Assembly (NCBI GenBank): GCA_034440615.1
Contig: JAOTOM010005058.1
Span: 1 to 64,000, forward strand
Length of the DNA: 64,000 bases
Origin: Ashinkailepas kermadecensis
Taxonomy: Eukaryota; Arthropoda; Thecostraca; Neolepadidae
Reading direction: 5' to 3'
Shown one piece after another: positions 11,518 through 22,709 of the stretch (position 1 is the stretch's first letter; the number at the start of each line of letters is the position of its first letter). A program made the translations under genes and the position numbers. Below the pieces are notes generated by a model. That model made no database searches and had not been told where the DNA came from. It saw only the letters and a list, made by a program, of their open reading frames with translations.

Positions 11518-14500
11518 CAAGGGCGGATCTTGTAAGGGGAGGGGAGACAGAGGTATATGTTGGCTCCGTGGAAAGATGGTGCTACCTCCTTGACCGGGAA
11601 AAACATCCATCGATGAAGGCTTAATTACACATCATGGACTTGATTGACATGGCAACTGAAGGGACAATTGCCCTTCCAGTCATCAGTTTGTATTGTGATG
11701 TTTCACGGCAAGGGGTAAATGTGACATAGAACATCCACAGACGCAGTGCTAAGTTGAAAATGATTGGTCCAGAAACCATGCTGTCTGTGTCGGTTGATGA
11801 GGTGACTGATGTGCCTCCGACGTGTATCGGACTATGCTCCATGGCTCAAGTATCTGACCCTGGGCTCAAGTGTCCATTTTAATTGTTTCTGCGCGATCGA
11901 CTGCCGTTGTTTGTGGCTTTACGACTTACTAAGCAGCTGAGGCCAGGGTGGGAATTTTGGGCTTCTACTGGAGTATGGAGACCTAAGGACATTTTATTCT
12001 CCAGGATTGTGACTGCAAATGTGGAACTTTTTTATTCTCCGAATGAAACGTGCCAATAATGGATGACATTTTGTTTACAGGATCTCAGTCTAGCTCCAAC
12101 AATGCAGTTGCAGTTTCCAGTCCATCATACAAATTAGAAGCCTGGACAACAGAACAGAAGAGCATGGCATAGCAGGCCATAAGGCATGAAATGCAGATTG
12201 CAGTCAATTGCCCAGGAAGCATATCATGTTATATCAGAATGCCTACAAGTTTGTGGAGGTTGTTTGGATTGCATTGTGCATGTGTCAAACCTATTGCATG
12301 TTATGCATGTGTGTATGAATCAGCAAATATGCTTGGAATAAATACATTGTACTCTGGCTATACCTATACATGTATTTTTCCTGTAAGAACTGATATTGAA
12401 GGTGCAAGGAAACGACATGAAGGAAATGTGGCTGCAAAATCCCACACATTTGTGGTGGATCCCTTGGTTATATCAGATAGCTACGGATCGCACAGTTACA
12501 AACTATGTCCTGGCCCAGTTTGGGCCCCAATCGAGGCCGAATTCGGGGGGGCTACTCAGGTCAATCGTTGGTGTGCACGATGCCCCCAAATCCGAACGAA
12601 ACAAAAGCAGCAACATAGCATAAAAGCAATAGAGAACAAAATAAGGTAAATTTCTGAGCTAGTTATTACCTCAGCCTATTACTCTCCAGGATATTTTCCC
12701 ACTGGCAGGACGGCGGCCCAGCGCAAGCACTAATCCCAGATGAATCGTCATTCGGCTTGCGCCAATCTCGTCTCATTCTGAATAACAGAGATATGAGGGA
12801 TTAGTTTGTCGTATGTCTGCAGAATTCTGTCGAAATGACTCTTTTAGAAGGAAAGATAGGAAAATACCACGATTCTTCTTGATAATTCCGAGAAATACTG
12901 GCACTACACCATAAAAAACTCCATTACAAAACCTCTCGTATTGCTGCCATAATTTGCTGCCATATATTGCCACCATAGTTGGAACTCGAAATATATACAA
13001 TGACTTCAAATGTTCGCATATCGGACCGAGGCAAGGCAATAGAACACCACCCGAGGTCCGTTCTCCAGCCGCATTCCAATCGGAGACTACCGGAGAACGT
13101 AATTCTGGACATCTCAGACAGTTTTCAGTAATTCTGTTAATTTCATGAAATAGAGCATTCAATTTCGAATTGAAATGCATAAAATAACATCAGCTAGCGA
13201 ACTTCATTGATGGCAGAAGACCTATTTTTGGGAGCCATGTAAATGCTACAAAAATGAAAAAAACCTTGGGTTACTTTGGTATGAATTCCACCTCAATTCG
13301 CAAAACTACAGTAACCCATCAAGAGAAAAGCATCTGAATAGTAGTTTTATCACTTCAGCAACTGCAGTAACTGCGCATGTACGGAGTTTAAACGTTCTCC
13401 GGGCTATTAAGGCCACAATTGACGTCATTTAAAATAATTACAAAAACTGTCATTTGATACGACCACTCTTGGATCCGTCGCCGTAAGGCGCACAATATCC
13501 GTACTAGAGTAGGAGAATGAACAAATTATTAGGACGGTCTCGCCCGATTCATGTTTTGATCTAGGATAAAGAGAACGTAATTTCATGATCATGAACATAT
13601 ATCTTCAGTGTATTGATTCCCAGATAACTGAAGGAAAAGGTAATACCGTATTGACGTATGAAATCTTATTAAAGGCGACAGGAATTGAGGTCAAGCAGCG
13701 GTCTTGAAATTGTGTAAATACTGCAGTCATGTTTACACAGCGACCACGCTTTGACCGCGCGTATCGGCTTGCTGCTTTGTCCCCTTCCCTTTGTGCGAAG
13801 ATTTTTGTCTGGATTGGTTGCGTGTTGAGACAACTCGATTTCAACTCGATTGGTTGAGACAAAGTTTTGAAGGATTTTCGGATAAAAACCTAGTAAGTGC
13901 GAGTGAATTAAGTGGGCGTGATTGAAGTGACTTAGGGTCCAGTAAAGGGGTGTAAGTTTATATACTTGTTTGGGGGCGAGGCATCCATAACTTCATATTT
14001 TAACGTCAGGCCTAAGGTGGTGCGTGATATGAATGGCCTCACAATAAATAGCGACTAAATATGCTCTAAAAAGCGACTAAATAAGTAGGCACATGAAAGT
14101 TGCAAAGTTATTGCTATGGTTGGGACTTGGAAGAGGCCCCTCCCACATCATTTTTGATTATGAAGGAACCCCTGGAGTCTTTGTCTGGAGTCTTTGTCTC
14201 TTTATGGCATAGGATCAGGTTTCTATGGCGATGGCCTCTGGTACTAAGCCCAAATATGGACATTGCTTTGTTAAGTCCAGACCATGAATCATGATCATGG
14301 ATGTGGCCTGCAGAAATGGAGCAAGAAGGCTTCCCATTGACTGCACTGTGACCATATCTTGTTCACACTGGTTCACACTGGTTGTTCCACAACTCAGATT
14401 TGTATTTTCCAGCCTGTATGCTTTTTATCCATTATCTTTTTTGGGCTCCGACATCAGTAGCTTTCTGTTTTACATAATTTTTTTTTTTTTTTTTTGGGGG

Positions 14501-14620
14501 GGGGTCCGAGGTCAATTTTTTATTCTCCGGCTCCATGGTCAGGAATATCTTCTTTTTTGGAGTGCTCTGAGACAATTTTTTTATTCTCCGACTCCAGGTC
14601 AGCGAACCACTTTTCCCACA
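11518..14620. other. Upstream stretch, no gene recognised
   Basis: 11518-11597 resembles the hAT MITE at 38159 (CAAGGGCGGATC, later GTGGAAAGATGG). 11913-11944 is a lone 32-bp copy of the 14.6-kb tandem unit. A 152-codon open frame at 12191-12649 has no recognisable domain. No exon with good splice borders and known homology was found. Confidence 0.5.
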
Positions 14621-14623
14621 CTG

Positions 14624-14952
14624 GCTGAGGCCGTATGTGGTCGCCTGCCTCTCACCCCGGCAGGGGAGGGGGAGGGGCGACAGTCTGCGGCGTGGCTTTA
14701 CGACTTACTAAGCAGCTGAGGCCGTATGTCGTCGCCTGCCTCTCACCCCGGCAGGGAGGGCGTCAGTCTGCGGCGTGGCTTTACGACTTACTAAGCAGCT
14801 GAGGCCGTACGTCGTCGCCTGCCTCTCACCCCGGCAGGGAGGGCGTCAGTCTGCGGCGTGGTTTTACGACTTACTAAGCAGCATGGGCCATATGTCGTCG
14901 CCTGCCTCTCACCTCGGCAGGGAGGGCGTTAGTCTGCGGCGCACTGGCGTGT
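14624..14952 (+). repeat. 83-bp tandem repeat, four units
   Basis: Units begin around CCGTATGT at 14631, 14722, 14805 and 14888. The first interval is 91 bp because of an extra G-rich insertion; the others are 83 bp. Each contains GTCGCCTGCCTCTCACC, GGCAGGGAGGGCGT and GTGGCTTTACGACTTACTAA. A 32-bp part of the unit also occurs alone at 11913-11944. Confidence 0.9.
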
Positions 14953-15863
14953 TGTGCTGAGGTGTGCTTTTTATTGTTTAACCCACTGAGTCTTCTGATC
15001 GAAAGACTGATTATTCATGTATTGACGAAGGGAATTTGGTGTACTGACTATTCGTGTATCGACTATTCGTGTGCTGACGAAAAAAATACATACTTGGCCA
15101 CTGGCATTTCGTCTTTTCGGAATATTGAAAACAACTGGGCATCGCCAAATCCGAACGACGGAAAACGCGAGCCTGGACCCTAAGGTGACGACTCAACGTG
15201 AGCAAACAGCAGGTGCAGGGCGACGTGCGTCTTTATGACCATCGCTGCACCTGCCCCACCATGCGAGAGACCTATGCTCACTCATAATCGCATGGTCACG
15301 GTACACGAAACGGCACCGAAGCAAGCAAAATTTTCCGTTTGGAGGACGTGCCGACCATCCTATCCATGCTTTCTCTTTAAGCGCATTCCAGTTGCTTTAT
15401 GTTGTGCTTTGCGTGTGTACAGACTTTGACAACTGCTCGTATAATCTCGCTGACAAATGTTCTCATAGATGACTTGACAAGATTATAAAAAAATGTAAGC
15501 CGGCATGATGCCGGTGCCGATTGCATACACGCATCACATGCGGTATCAACTCGGCGAATAGCGTCGCCCGTCAATGTTCAGATAAAGCATCAGACGAGGT
15601 GGGTGCAAAGGTTCAGGTTCAGAGTTCAGCCGGGAGGAATCGGCCACGGGTGGCGATGCTATGTCGCATATGTAATCACGCACTTCGCGGAACACGTCGG
15701 CTATCTGTTTAGCCGTCGAGCCTTGACCGACGCACTGTTGGGTGACTGGCGACGGATGCTTGATCGCGGCTGACACCCGCCACCTGACACCTGTTGGTCC
15801 ACCACAGACGGCGCGCCGGCCGACCCCGGAACCAGAGCGCGGCTCAACACGCGGCTCGCGGCC
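14953..15863 (+). promoter_or_regulatory. 5' flank of GPCPD1, probable promoter region
   Basis: The last 250 bp before the proposed start codon become GC- and CpG-rich, as is common for TATA-less housekeeping promoters. No TATA box or initiator could be singled out, and the transcription start is unknown. Placement is inferred from position only. Confidence 0.3.
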
Positions 15864-16069
15864 ATGGCGGTGCACTGTCGTGCCTGGGAGTTCCGCGTGA
15901 CCTGCGACCTGGCGTCGGGCGAGACGGCCTGTGTGGTGGGCTCGGTGCCGCAGCTGGGCTCGTGGCAGCTGGACGGCGCCGTCGAGCTGCAGGCCGTCGG
16001 GCCAGCTTGCAGTAACTGCACCGGAAACGGAACCAGATACGGGGCTTCCAGCTCCGCCGGAACTACGCT
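15864..16069 (+). CDS. GPCPD1: GPCPD1 exon 1: start of CBM20 module
   Basis: First coding exon of glycerophosphocholine phosphodiesterase 1 (GDE5), a cytosolic enzyme that hydrolyses glycerophosphocholine to glycerol-3-phosphate and choline. The start ATG sits in a good context (GCGGCCATGG). Residues 5-43 read WEFRVTCDLASGETACVVGS, then PQLGSWQLDGAVEL, the classic opening of a CBM20 starch-binding-type domain (VxG, LGxW, AVxL). After this the frame has a Ser/Gly/Thr-rich stretch not seen in the vertebrate protein. The donor is CT|GTGAGT at 16070. It leaves two bases of a codon, exactly what exon 2 needs. The low-homology tail (about residues 44-68) means the donor could instead lie earlier. 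Confidence 0.75.
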
Positions 16070-19030
16070 GTGAGTATGCCCGTGGCAATGTAAACGCCTA
16101 GCGAAGCAGCCTCTCCGTAATTTCTATTAGCTACATGGAGGAATGTTGCGGGGATACTATGTCGACATGTGTATATTGGTATCGTAGTTTGTCAGTGCTA
16201 TCAACAAATACAGGTCACCACAGGGTTATTTCCCACAAGAAAGAGCACCACATATTTATGTAGGTTTAGTGAGAAACACATGCATACTGTAGTCACGCCT
16301 TATCCCTGTCGAATCACTATGAATCGTAAGCTAGGAAGTGAACCCCAGTATGACCTATGAACCGAATCTTGCCTACCTGTATTTATGCATGCATGTTGCA
16401 TGTTATTTTCTTTACATTGTAGCATGATATTGGGAAGAAAACATCCCACATTGCTCTGACCACACATTTACAAATTTAATGACGCTTGCTCATGCGAAAA
16501 ATAACTATCGCAGACACCGTGCCTATCGATGTCAAGTCTAAATAACTTAAGAATTACACAAATATGCAAACCCAACTGTATGTGTTGAAATAGGACATTA
16601 AGCCTGTAATTTTGTGTTCAATTTGTGCGATTATTTTGATTAAAACCAACCTTTTCTGACAGTCACGGATCTGGTTCCTCCTCTTCTTGCTCTGCCACAT
16701 GCTCAGTATCCTTTTTTTAACAGCGAAATACAGAGAACTTACCAATTTGTGTGGAATTTCTGGGACGGTTATTTGTCACGTCACCACACGAAGCTCGCCA
16801 ACGATTGACTGTAGCATTCTTTCAGACACGTGTACTTTGGCATTGGTCTCCAGGATATATTCTCGCTGTTGTAGCCAATTGATACTGCAGGGCGAGATGG
16901 GTGTGGTCACGAAGTCTGACCGAAACTTTGTGCTACTGTTATGTATGTCGGTGTGTTCCGGGAAACCCAAACGGAACTGTTGACACGCGAGTTGACTACT
17001 ACATCGATTTAGATTAATTTGGAAACCGCAGCCTCTGGCGCGAAATGGACCATCGACCTTTCAATTGATGCAGGTAGTAGGTGCATCTCAAATTTATGAA
17101 ATAGTTTCCATTTGACAGCGAAGTACTGGAACAAACGCCATTGGCGCAAATGATCAACGACTGGTGGAAGTGCTCTGGAGGCCAAATAACTAAGTAACAT
17201 CCAAAATTTGTGTAATTAAATGTGAAGAAGCGAACTGCGTGTGATATGGCAGGACCAATAATCCTAATCGACGCTGTTTGAGGAAAAATGGAAGGCCCAC
17301 GTTCTGTCTGACTGGGTGTTCTGTCGTGTGTGTACGGCAGTGTGTACCAAGGCCATGCTTCCTTACAGGGCTGCTAATCTTGACTGGATACAGTTGTGTG
17401 TCTTGCACTGGTAGCTTTGGTGATCTGGTATTTCCACGGCAGAAAAACACAGAAAGAAGTAACAAAAACTAAACAAGAATCGGTGGTTGCTTGTTTAAGA
17501 AATGAATTATCTACACGGTACTCAATCGGATCAGACGTTTTCATCACTGGAGAGTAGTTCATCTTGAAGTGTTCTAATTCTTTCTTCACAAAAGTCAAGT
17601 CTGGTGACAGTTTGAAGAAGAAGTGACTCCCGACTCGGGCTTTATTGTGTGCTGATACTTGTATTGTCCTGATTTGGAGATTATATTGGCATATGGTGGC
17701 ATTAAATTGTTGGGACGTAAGCATGTTGTTTTGCGACTGTAATAATGCAATGATGACTTTTTCAAATGGCTCAGCTACTTACAAATGCAATGCGTATTTG
17801 ATTCCATTTTCTTCTGGATGTCTGAAGCATGCATTAACATTGTTTTTGTAAGCATATCGATGTAAACACAATTTTCTATTAGCGATTTCACATGCAGCGG
17901 AAACATGAAGACGAAAAACTGTGGACAGATTTTTAGACCAGTATTTTAGCTCAATTTATGGAAGCAAAGTAATGAAACTTAAGACATCGGCACGTTGGCT
18001 CAGACGGAGGTGAAAAATTATTTGATGTAACTGCAAAACTGCGACAGATTATTCTTTCTTCGCGTGGTTTTGTGATTTCAAATGCATGACTTTCGGTGCA
18101 TTTCCACACACATGTTGAAGGATCAGATATAATTGTGTCGTGGTGTAGGGGAAGACCAGCATAAAACGAGAGCCTCGCCAAACCCACACTAACCTAACTT
18201 ATCTTGACCAAGCCTAACCTAAGTGTTTGATTCGTAAGCGGCACACCCGATAAAGAGGATACTATTGGTCGGGTGTGCGACCTATTGCTCTGTCATCAAT
18301 CTGTCAGCAATCTGCGGATGTGAGTCTTCACTTGGCTGGTGTTCCGGAGGCCGCCTGAAGACCTCGACGCAAAGCTTTATCTACCGAGTGTTGTAATTAT
18401 GACGGACGAAAGCTTTTACATTGTCTTCGGTTTTCTGATCTCACTAATTATTCTTTGCGTTGCCTGCCAGTCAAGTTCGTTGGTGAAGGCATATATCAAT
18501 AAGTAATAAATTCTGCGCAAGATGAAGTGCTCCGCAGCCTCTGGTTATCGCCTAACAAGAGTAATGAACCCATTGGCGGCTGGATCGACAACAACGCAGC
18601 CACAGTCTCCCTTCATCTCCCATGTAATCCGTTACCACGAGGTTATTCAGTTGCCATATGCGGAATAGCCCGTTTGCGGCTGTAGCTGTTTTAGGATATC
18701 TGTCTATTTCGAGATAGTTATTTCTATATTTGTGTTTCATTACTCGTTACTTTGTCAGTCGATTCGCTTCACCTCACCATCTCTTGCGTTCCTGCCGTTT
18801 ACTTGCTCCATTCCCCACTCTGATGTTTGTTTTTGTTAGCCTAAGGACAATCCGTCAGCATGCTTCCTATGAGCTAGTTACATCATCCCATAGCAGATGC
18901 GTCTGTTTACTGATTAGTTGGACCAGGCCAAGCTTGAAAAAAAGCTTCCTTGTAGCACCGGACTTCGGCTGCCTGTTAGATGAGAATGTTTATGTTCCTG
19001 TCACGGGGTATAACTGGTCTTGCAGCTCCT
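16070..19030 (+). other. Intron 1 of GPCPD1, first part
   Basis: AT-rich, no exon recognised. A possible decayed LINE tail lies at 17157-17197 (GTGCTCTGGAGGCCAAATAACTAAG), and CCTAA-type motifs lie near 18186-18225. Intron 1 as a whole runs to 32071. Confidence 0.55.
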
Positions 19031-19039
19031 TCACCGCTT

Positions 19040-20750
19040 TGGTGACAGCCACCAGGGGGACGCTAGGTGACACCGACCACGGCCGGCCCGCCGCTGTGGC
19101 AGGTCACAGGCAGCCACAGTGTCCCTGACAGAGCCGCCAGGGACCGACCACGGTAGATGACACCGACCACGGCCGGCCCGCCGCTGTGGCATGTCACAGG
19201 CAGCCACAATGTCCCTGACAGAGCCGCCAGGGGACGGCAGGTCACAGACAGCCACAGTGTCCCTGACAGTGCTACCAGAGTGACGGCAGGTGACACCGAC
19301 CACGGCCGGCCCGCCGATGTGGTAGGTCACAGGTAGCCACAGTGTCCCTGACAGAGCCACCAGGGACCGACCACGGTAGATGACACCGACCACGGCCGGC
19401 CCGCCGCTGTGGCAGGTCACAGGTAGCCACAGTGTCCCCGACAGAGCCGCCAGGGGACGGCAGGTCACAGACAGCCACAGTGTCCCTGACAGAGCCGCCA
19501 GGGACCGACCACGGTAGGTGACACCGACCACGGCCGGCCCGCCGCTGTGGCATGTCACAGGCAGCCACAGTGTCCCTGACAGAGCCGCCAGGGGACGGCA
19601 GGTCACAGACAGCCACAGTGTCCCTGACAGTGCTACCAGAGTGACGGCAGGTGACACCGACCACGGCCGGCCCGCCGATGTGGTAGGTCACAGGTAGCCA
19701 CAGTGTCCCTGACAGAGCCACCAGGGACCGACCACGGTAGATGACACCGACCACGGCCGGCCCGCCGCTGTGGCAGGTCACGGGTAGCCACAGTGTCCCC
19801 GACAGAGCCGCCAGGGGACGGCAGGTCACAGACAGCCACAGTGTCCCTGACAGAGCCGCCAGGGACCGACCACGGTAGGTGACACCGACCACGGCCGGCC
19901 CGCCGCTGTGGCATGTCACAGGCAGCCACAATGTCCCTGACAGAGCCGCCAGGGGACGGCAGGTCACAGACAGCCACAGTGTCCCTGATAGTGCTACCAG
20001 AGTGACGGCAGGTGACACCGACCACGGCCGGCCCGCCGATGTGGCAGGTCACAGGTAGTCACAGTGTCCCCGACAGAGTCACCAGGGGGACGGTAGGTGA
20101 CACCGACCACGGCCGGCCCGCCGCTGTGGCAGGTCACAGGTAGCCACAGTGTCCCCGACAGAGTCACCAGGGGGACGGTAGGTGACACCGACCACGGCCG
20201 GCCCGCCGCTGTGGCAGGTCACAGGCAGCCACAGTGTCCCTGACAGAGCCGCCAGAGGGACGGTAGGTCACAGGCAGCCACAGTGTCCCTGACAGTGCTG
20301 CCAGAGGGACGGTAGGTCACAGGCAGCCACAGTGTCCCTGACAGAGCCGCCAGAGGGACGGTAGGTCACAGGCAGCCACAGTGTCCCTGACAGAGCCGCC
20401 AGGGACCGACCACGGTAGGTGACACCGACCTCGGCCGGTCCGCCGCTGTGGCATATCACAGGTAGCCACAGTGTCCTGACAGAGCCGCCAGGGGGACGGC
20501 AGGTCACAGACAGCCACAGTGTCCCTGACAGAGCCGCCAGGGACCGACCACGGTAGGTGACACCGACCTCGGCCGGTCCGCCGCTGTGGCATATCACAGG
20601 TAGCCACAGTGTCCCCGACAGAGCCGCCAGGGGACGGCAGGTCACAGACAGCCACAGTGTCCCTGACAGTGCTGCCAGAGGGACGGTAGGTGACACCGAC
20701 CACGGCTGACCCCCCCCCCCCCGCCTTGGCAGGTCACAGGTAGCCACAGT
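19040..20750. repeat. GC-rich satellite with 361-bp higher-order repeat
   Basis: About 1.7 kb built from related blocks such as GACAGAGCCGCCAGGGACC, GACACCGACCACGGCCGGCC, GCTGTGGCAGGTCACAGG and AGCCACAGTGTCCC. The block GTGCTACCAGAGTGACGG begins at 19269, 19630 and 19991, a spacing of exactly 361 bp, with near-identical order of variants between. The array ends in a C-run (20710-20722). Long minus-strand frames (VRDTVAACDLP, RRAGRGRCHLP) are repeat artefacts: 361 is not divisible by 3, so the frame changes between units. Confidence 0.95.
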
Positions 20751-20752
20751 TA

Positions 20753-21689
20753 CCGTTTACATGAGCAGCAAAACTTTCGAATACGATGAGATTAGGAAAA
20801 CTTGCGAAAATATTCTTCTTGTAAACGGGCTTTTGCGCAGCAAAACATGCGAATAGCTTATCGCAAATTTTCGCTTCGGTAGGTGGAAGTTTGCGATTAG
20901 CGCTAATCATGAACAAATAACGGTACAGCTGCAAGGGTCATGACACTTCTTAAGGCTATTCTCTAAGTTTTGAGTAAACTTAGGGTAATCATGAAAAACA
21001 AACGTCTTGTTTTTAATTCCAATTGCACACCTAGTTATGAAACACAAAAATCAGACATGTAACAGCTGAAATCGGCGCTGAGACGTCACGTTATTAGTGC
21101 GTACCCCAACCGTGAGTTTTACGATGTGGCGGAGTGCTAACTTGCGGATTTTTTGTGTTTTTTTTTGTGTTTTTTACAGCGTTTGGGTTTTGCTGATTTA
21201 TCTCTTGTATTGCATAGTGAACCTGATTTACCCTGTTTATTTGACTATTGCACAGTCTGGAGCAAGGCCATCTGGAACAATGCACCATTACATAGTCTGG
21301 AACCTATACTAGAACACAGTCTGGCCTGGAAACAATGCACCGTTTGATTCACGAAGAAGGAAGGGCTATGTTGTCATCGACAACGGGTCATCGGCTATGT
21401 GAATCCTTCGAATTAACAGATTTCCTATATCTCTGCCTAACAACCTCTGACTACGTGGATCATTGATGATACCTTGTGCCTGTGTACGCCGTTGCTCGAA
21501 GCAGGTGTGTCAGAAGCGCAAAAATGCGCCAAATATTCGGAACTTTTCACCACATTGCGTCAGCCGTCAAATCGCAAAAATCCGATTAGGTGGCTGCTTT
21601 GCTCTTGTAAACGGGCCGCGCGATCGGAACTTTTGCGAATCGACCAGATCGGAAATTTTCGTTTACGGCTGACCTGCTCATGTAAACGG
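20753..21689. mobile_element. TIR element (about 0.94 kb) inserted in the satellite
   Basis: Bounded by CCGTTTACATGAGCAG (20753-20768) and its exact reverse complement (21674-21689). Directly after the right end, 21687-21716 resumes satellite sequence (CGGCCGGCCCTCCGCCGTGG), so the element splits the array. TTGTAAACGGGC-type motifs recur inside. No transposase is seen, so it is non-autonomous. The exact target duplication is unclear because the element end ACGG also occurs in the satellite. Confidence 0.75.
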
Positions 21690-21927
21690 CCGGCCCTCCG
21701 CCGTGGCAGGTCACAGATGCTGCTCGGCAGTTACAGTCTCTGGTAGTGAATGTCGTCTCGGTGAATTATTGCCACTGCCCATTCTGTGATCCTCTGGCCG
21801 CCAGTAGCTGCCGCCCTGTCTTGCCGGGTCGTTGCGCCAGAGCCAGGTTTTGTGCGCGTGTCGCATGTGTGGAGCGCGGACCACTCTCCACTCTCCACGC
21901 GAACCACTTTTACGGTTATGGCACCAT

Positions 21928-22165
21928 TGACGGCCACGGACGCGCGCCCCACTCGACTGTTGGGCCGGACAGGGTCAGTCGCGTGAGAGCAGAGCCCTAG
22001 CCAACAGCGTGTGCAGCCAGACATAGCATAGTACATACAGAGAGACCGTGACGGCCACGGACGCGCGCCCCACTCGACTGTTGGGCCGGACAGGGTCAGT
22101 CGCGTGAGAGCAGAGCCCTAGCCAACAGCGTGTGCAGCCAGACAGCATAGTACATGCAGAGAGAG
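21928..22165 (+). repeat. 119-bp tandem duplication
   Basis: Two near-identical units follow one another, starting GACGGCCACGGACGCGCG at about 21932 and 22051 and ending in CAGAGAGAGACCGTGA. Differences are a few bases. It lies just upstream of the gag-like frame and may belong to the untranslated leader of that element. Confidence 0.9.
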
Positions 22166-22237
22166 ACCGTGACCTTATAGTGCATCGAGAGCGGACAGTG
22201 AGGACTGAGAGTGCACCACCACATGGCGCGTCGGTAG

Positions 22238-22708
22238 TGTGGATCCGGACGTTCTCGCAGACTCTCCCGCCTGACGGATCTGCTCACGGATCAGGCCACG
22301 GCATCCGCCAGGCCAGAGGAACGGCTTCTAGCGCTGGCCGAATCGGGCACCCAGACCAGACCGCACAGCACGCTGACCGACTCCAATGCTGGACGCACCG
22401 ATGCCGCCGGTGCTGACCCTGGTCCAGCCACCCGCGGCACGAAACGGCTGGGTACGACGGCGACGTCTGCCCACAGGCTGATGGAATGTGCCAGCCTACG
22501 TGAGTTCGCTTCGTGGCGGGACAAGTTCGAGGAATATGCAACCCTCACCGGACAGTACGACCTCCCGTTGGCGAGTCAAATCGCCGCCCTCGTTGCTCTG
22601 CTCGACGACCAATGGACGCGGTCGCTACGCCAATGTCTGGATCTCGACGTCCCCACGTCTGACATCCAGAGCAGCATATGCATAGAAAATCGACCAGGAT
22701 ATGGATAG
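22238..22708 (+). pseudogene. Gag-like fragment of an LTR retrotransposon
   Basis: Open from 22238 to 22708. The C-terminal part reads LREFASWRDKFEEYATLTGQ, followed by LPLASQIAALVALLDDQWTR, resembling the capsid start of arthropod Ty3/gypsy-type Gag proteins (WRxxF, then QxAALLxxLDDxW). The upstream part is Ala/Thr/Arg-rich and low complexity. No zinc knuckle, protease or polymerase follows: the frame runs into AT-rich sequence after 22690. So this is a truncated remnant. Assignment rests on motif memory only. Confidence 0.5.
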
Positions 22709-22709
22709 A

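Noticed and set aside
12191..12649. 152-codon open frame on + strand
   Set aside because: No domain, odd composition, and no splice borders tied to homology. Long open frames of this size occur by chance in 64 kb over six frames.
15546..16088. 180-codon minus-strand frame opposite GPCPD1 exon 1
   Set aside because: It is a shadow of the GC-rich exon and promoter on the other strand, with Arg/Gly/Ala-rich composition and no domain.
19031..20747. Several minus-strand frames of 128-248 codons with repeated VRDTVAACDLP motifs
   Set aside because: The frames follow the satellite. The 361-bp period is not a multiple of three, so the same DNA is read in different frames in different units. No splice or start signals support a gene.
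19040..20750. CRISPR-like look of repeated blocks
   Set aside because: Units vary in length and abut without unique spacers, and the DNA is eukaryotic.
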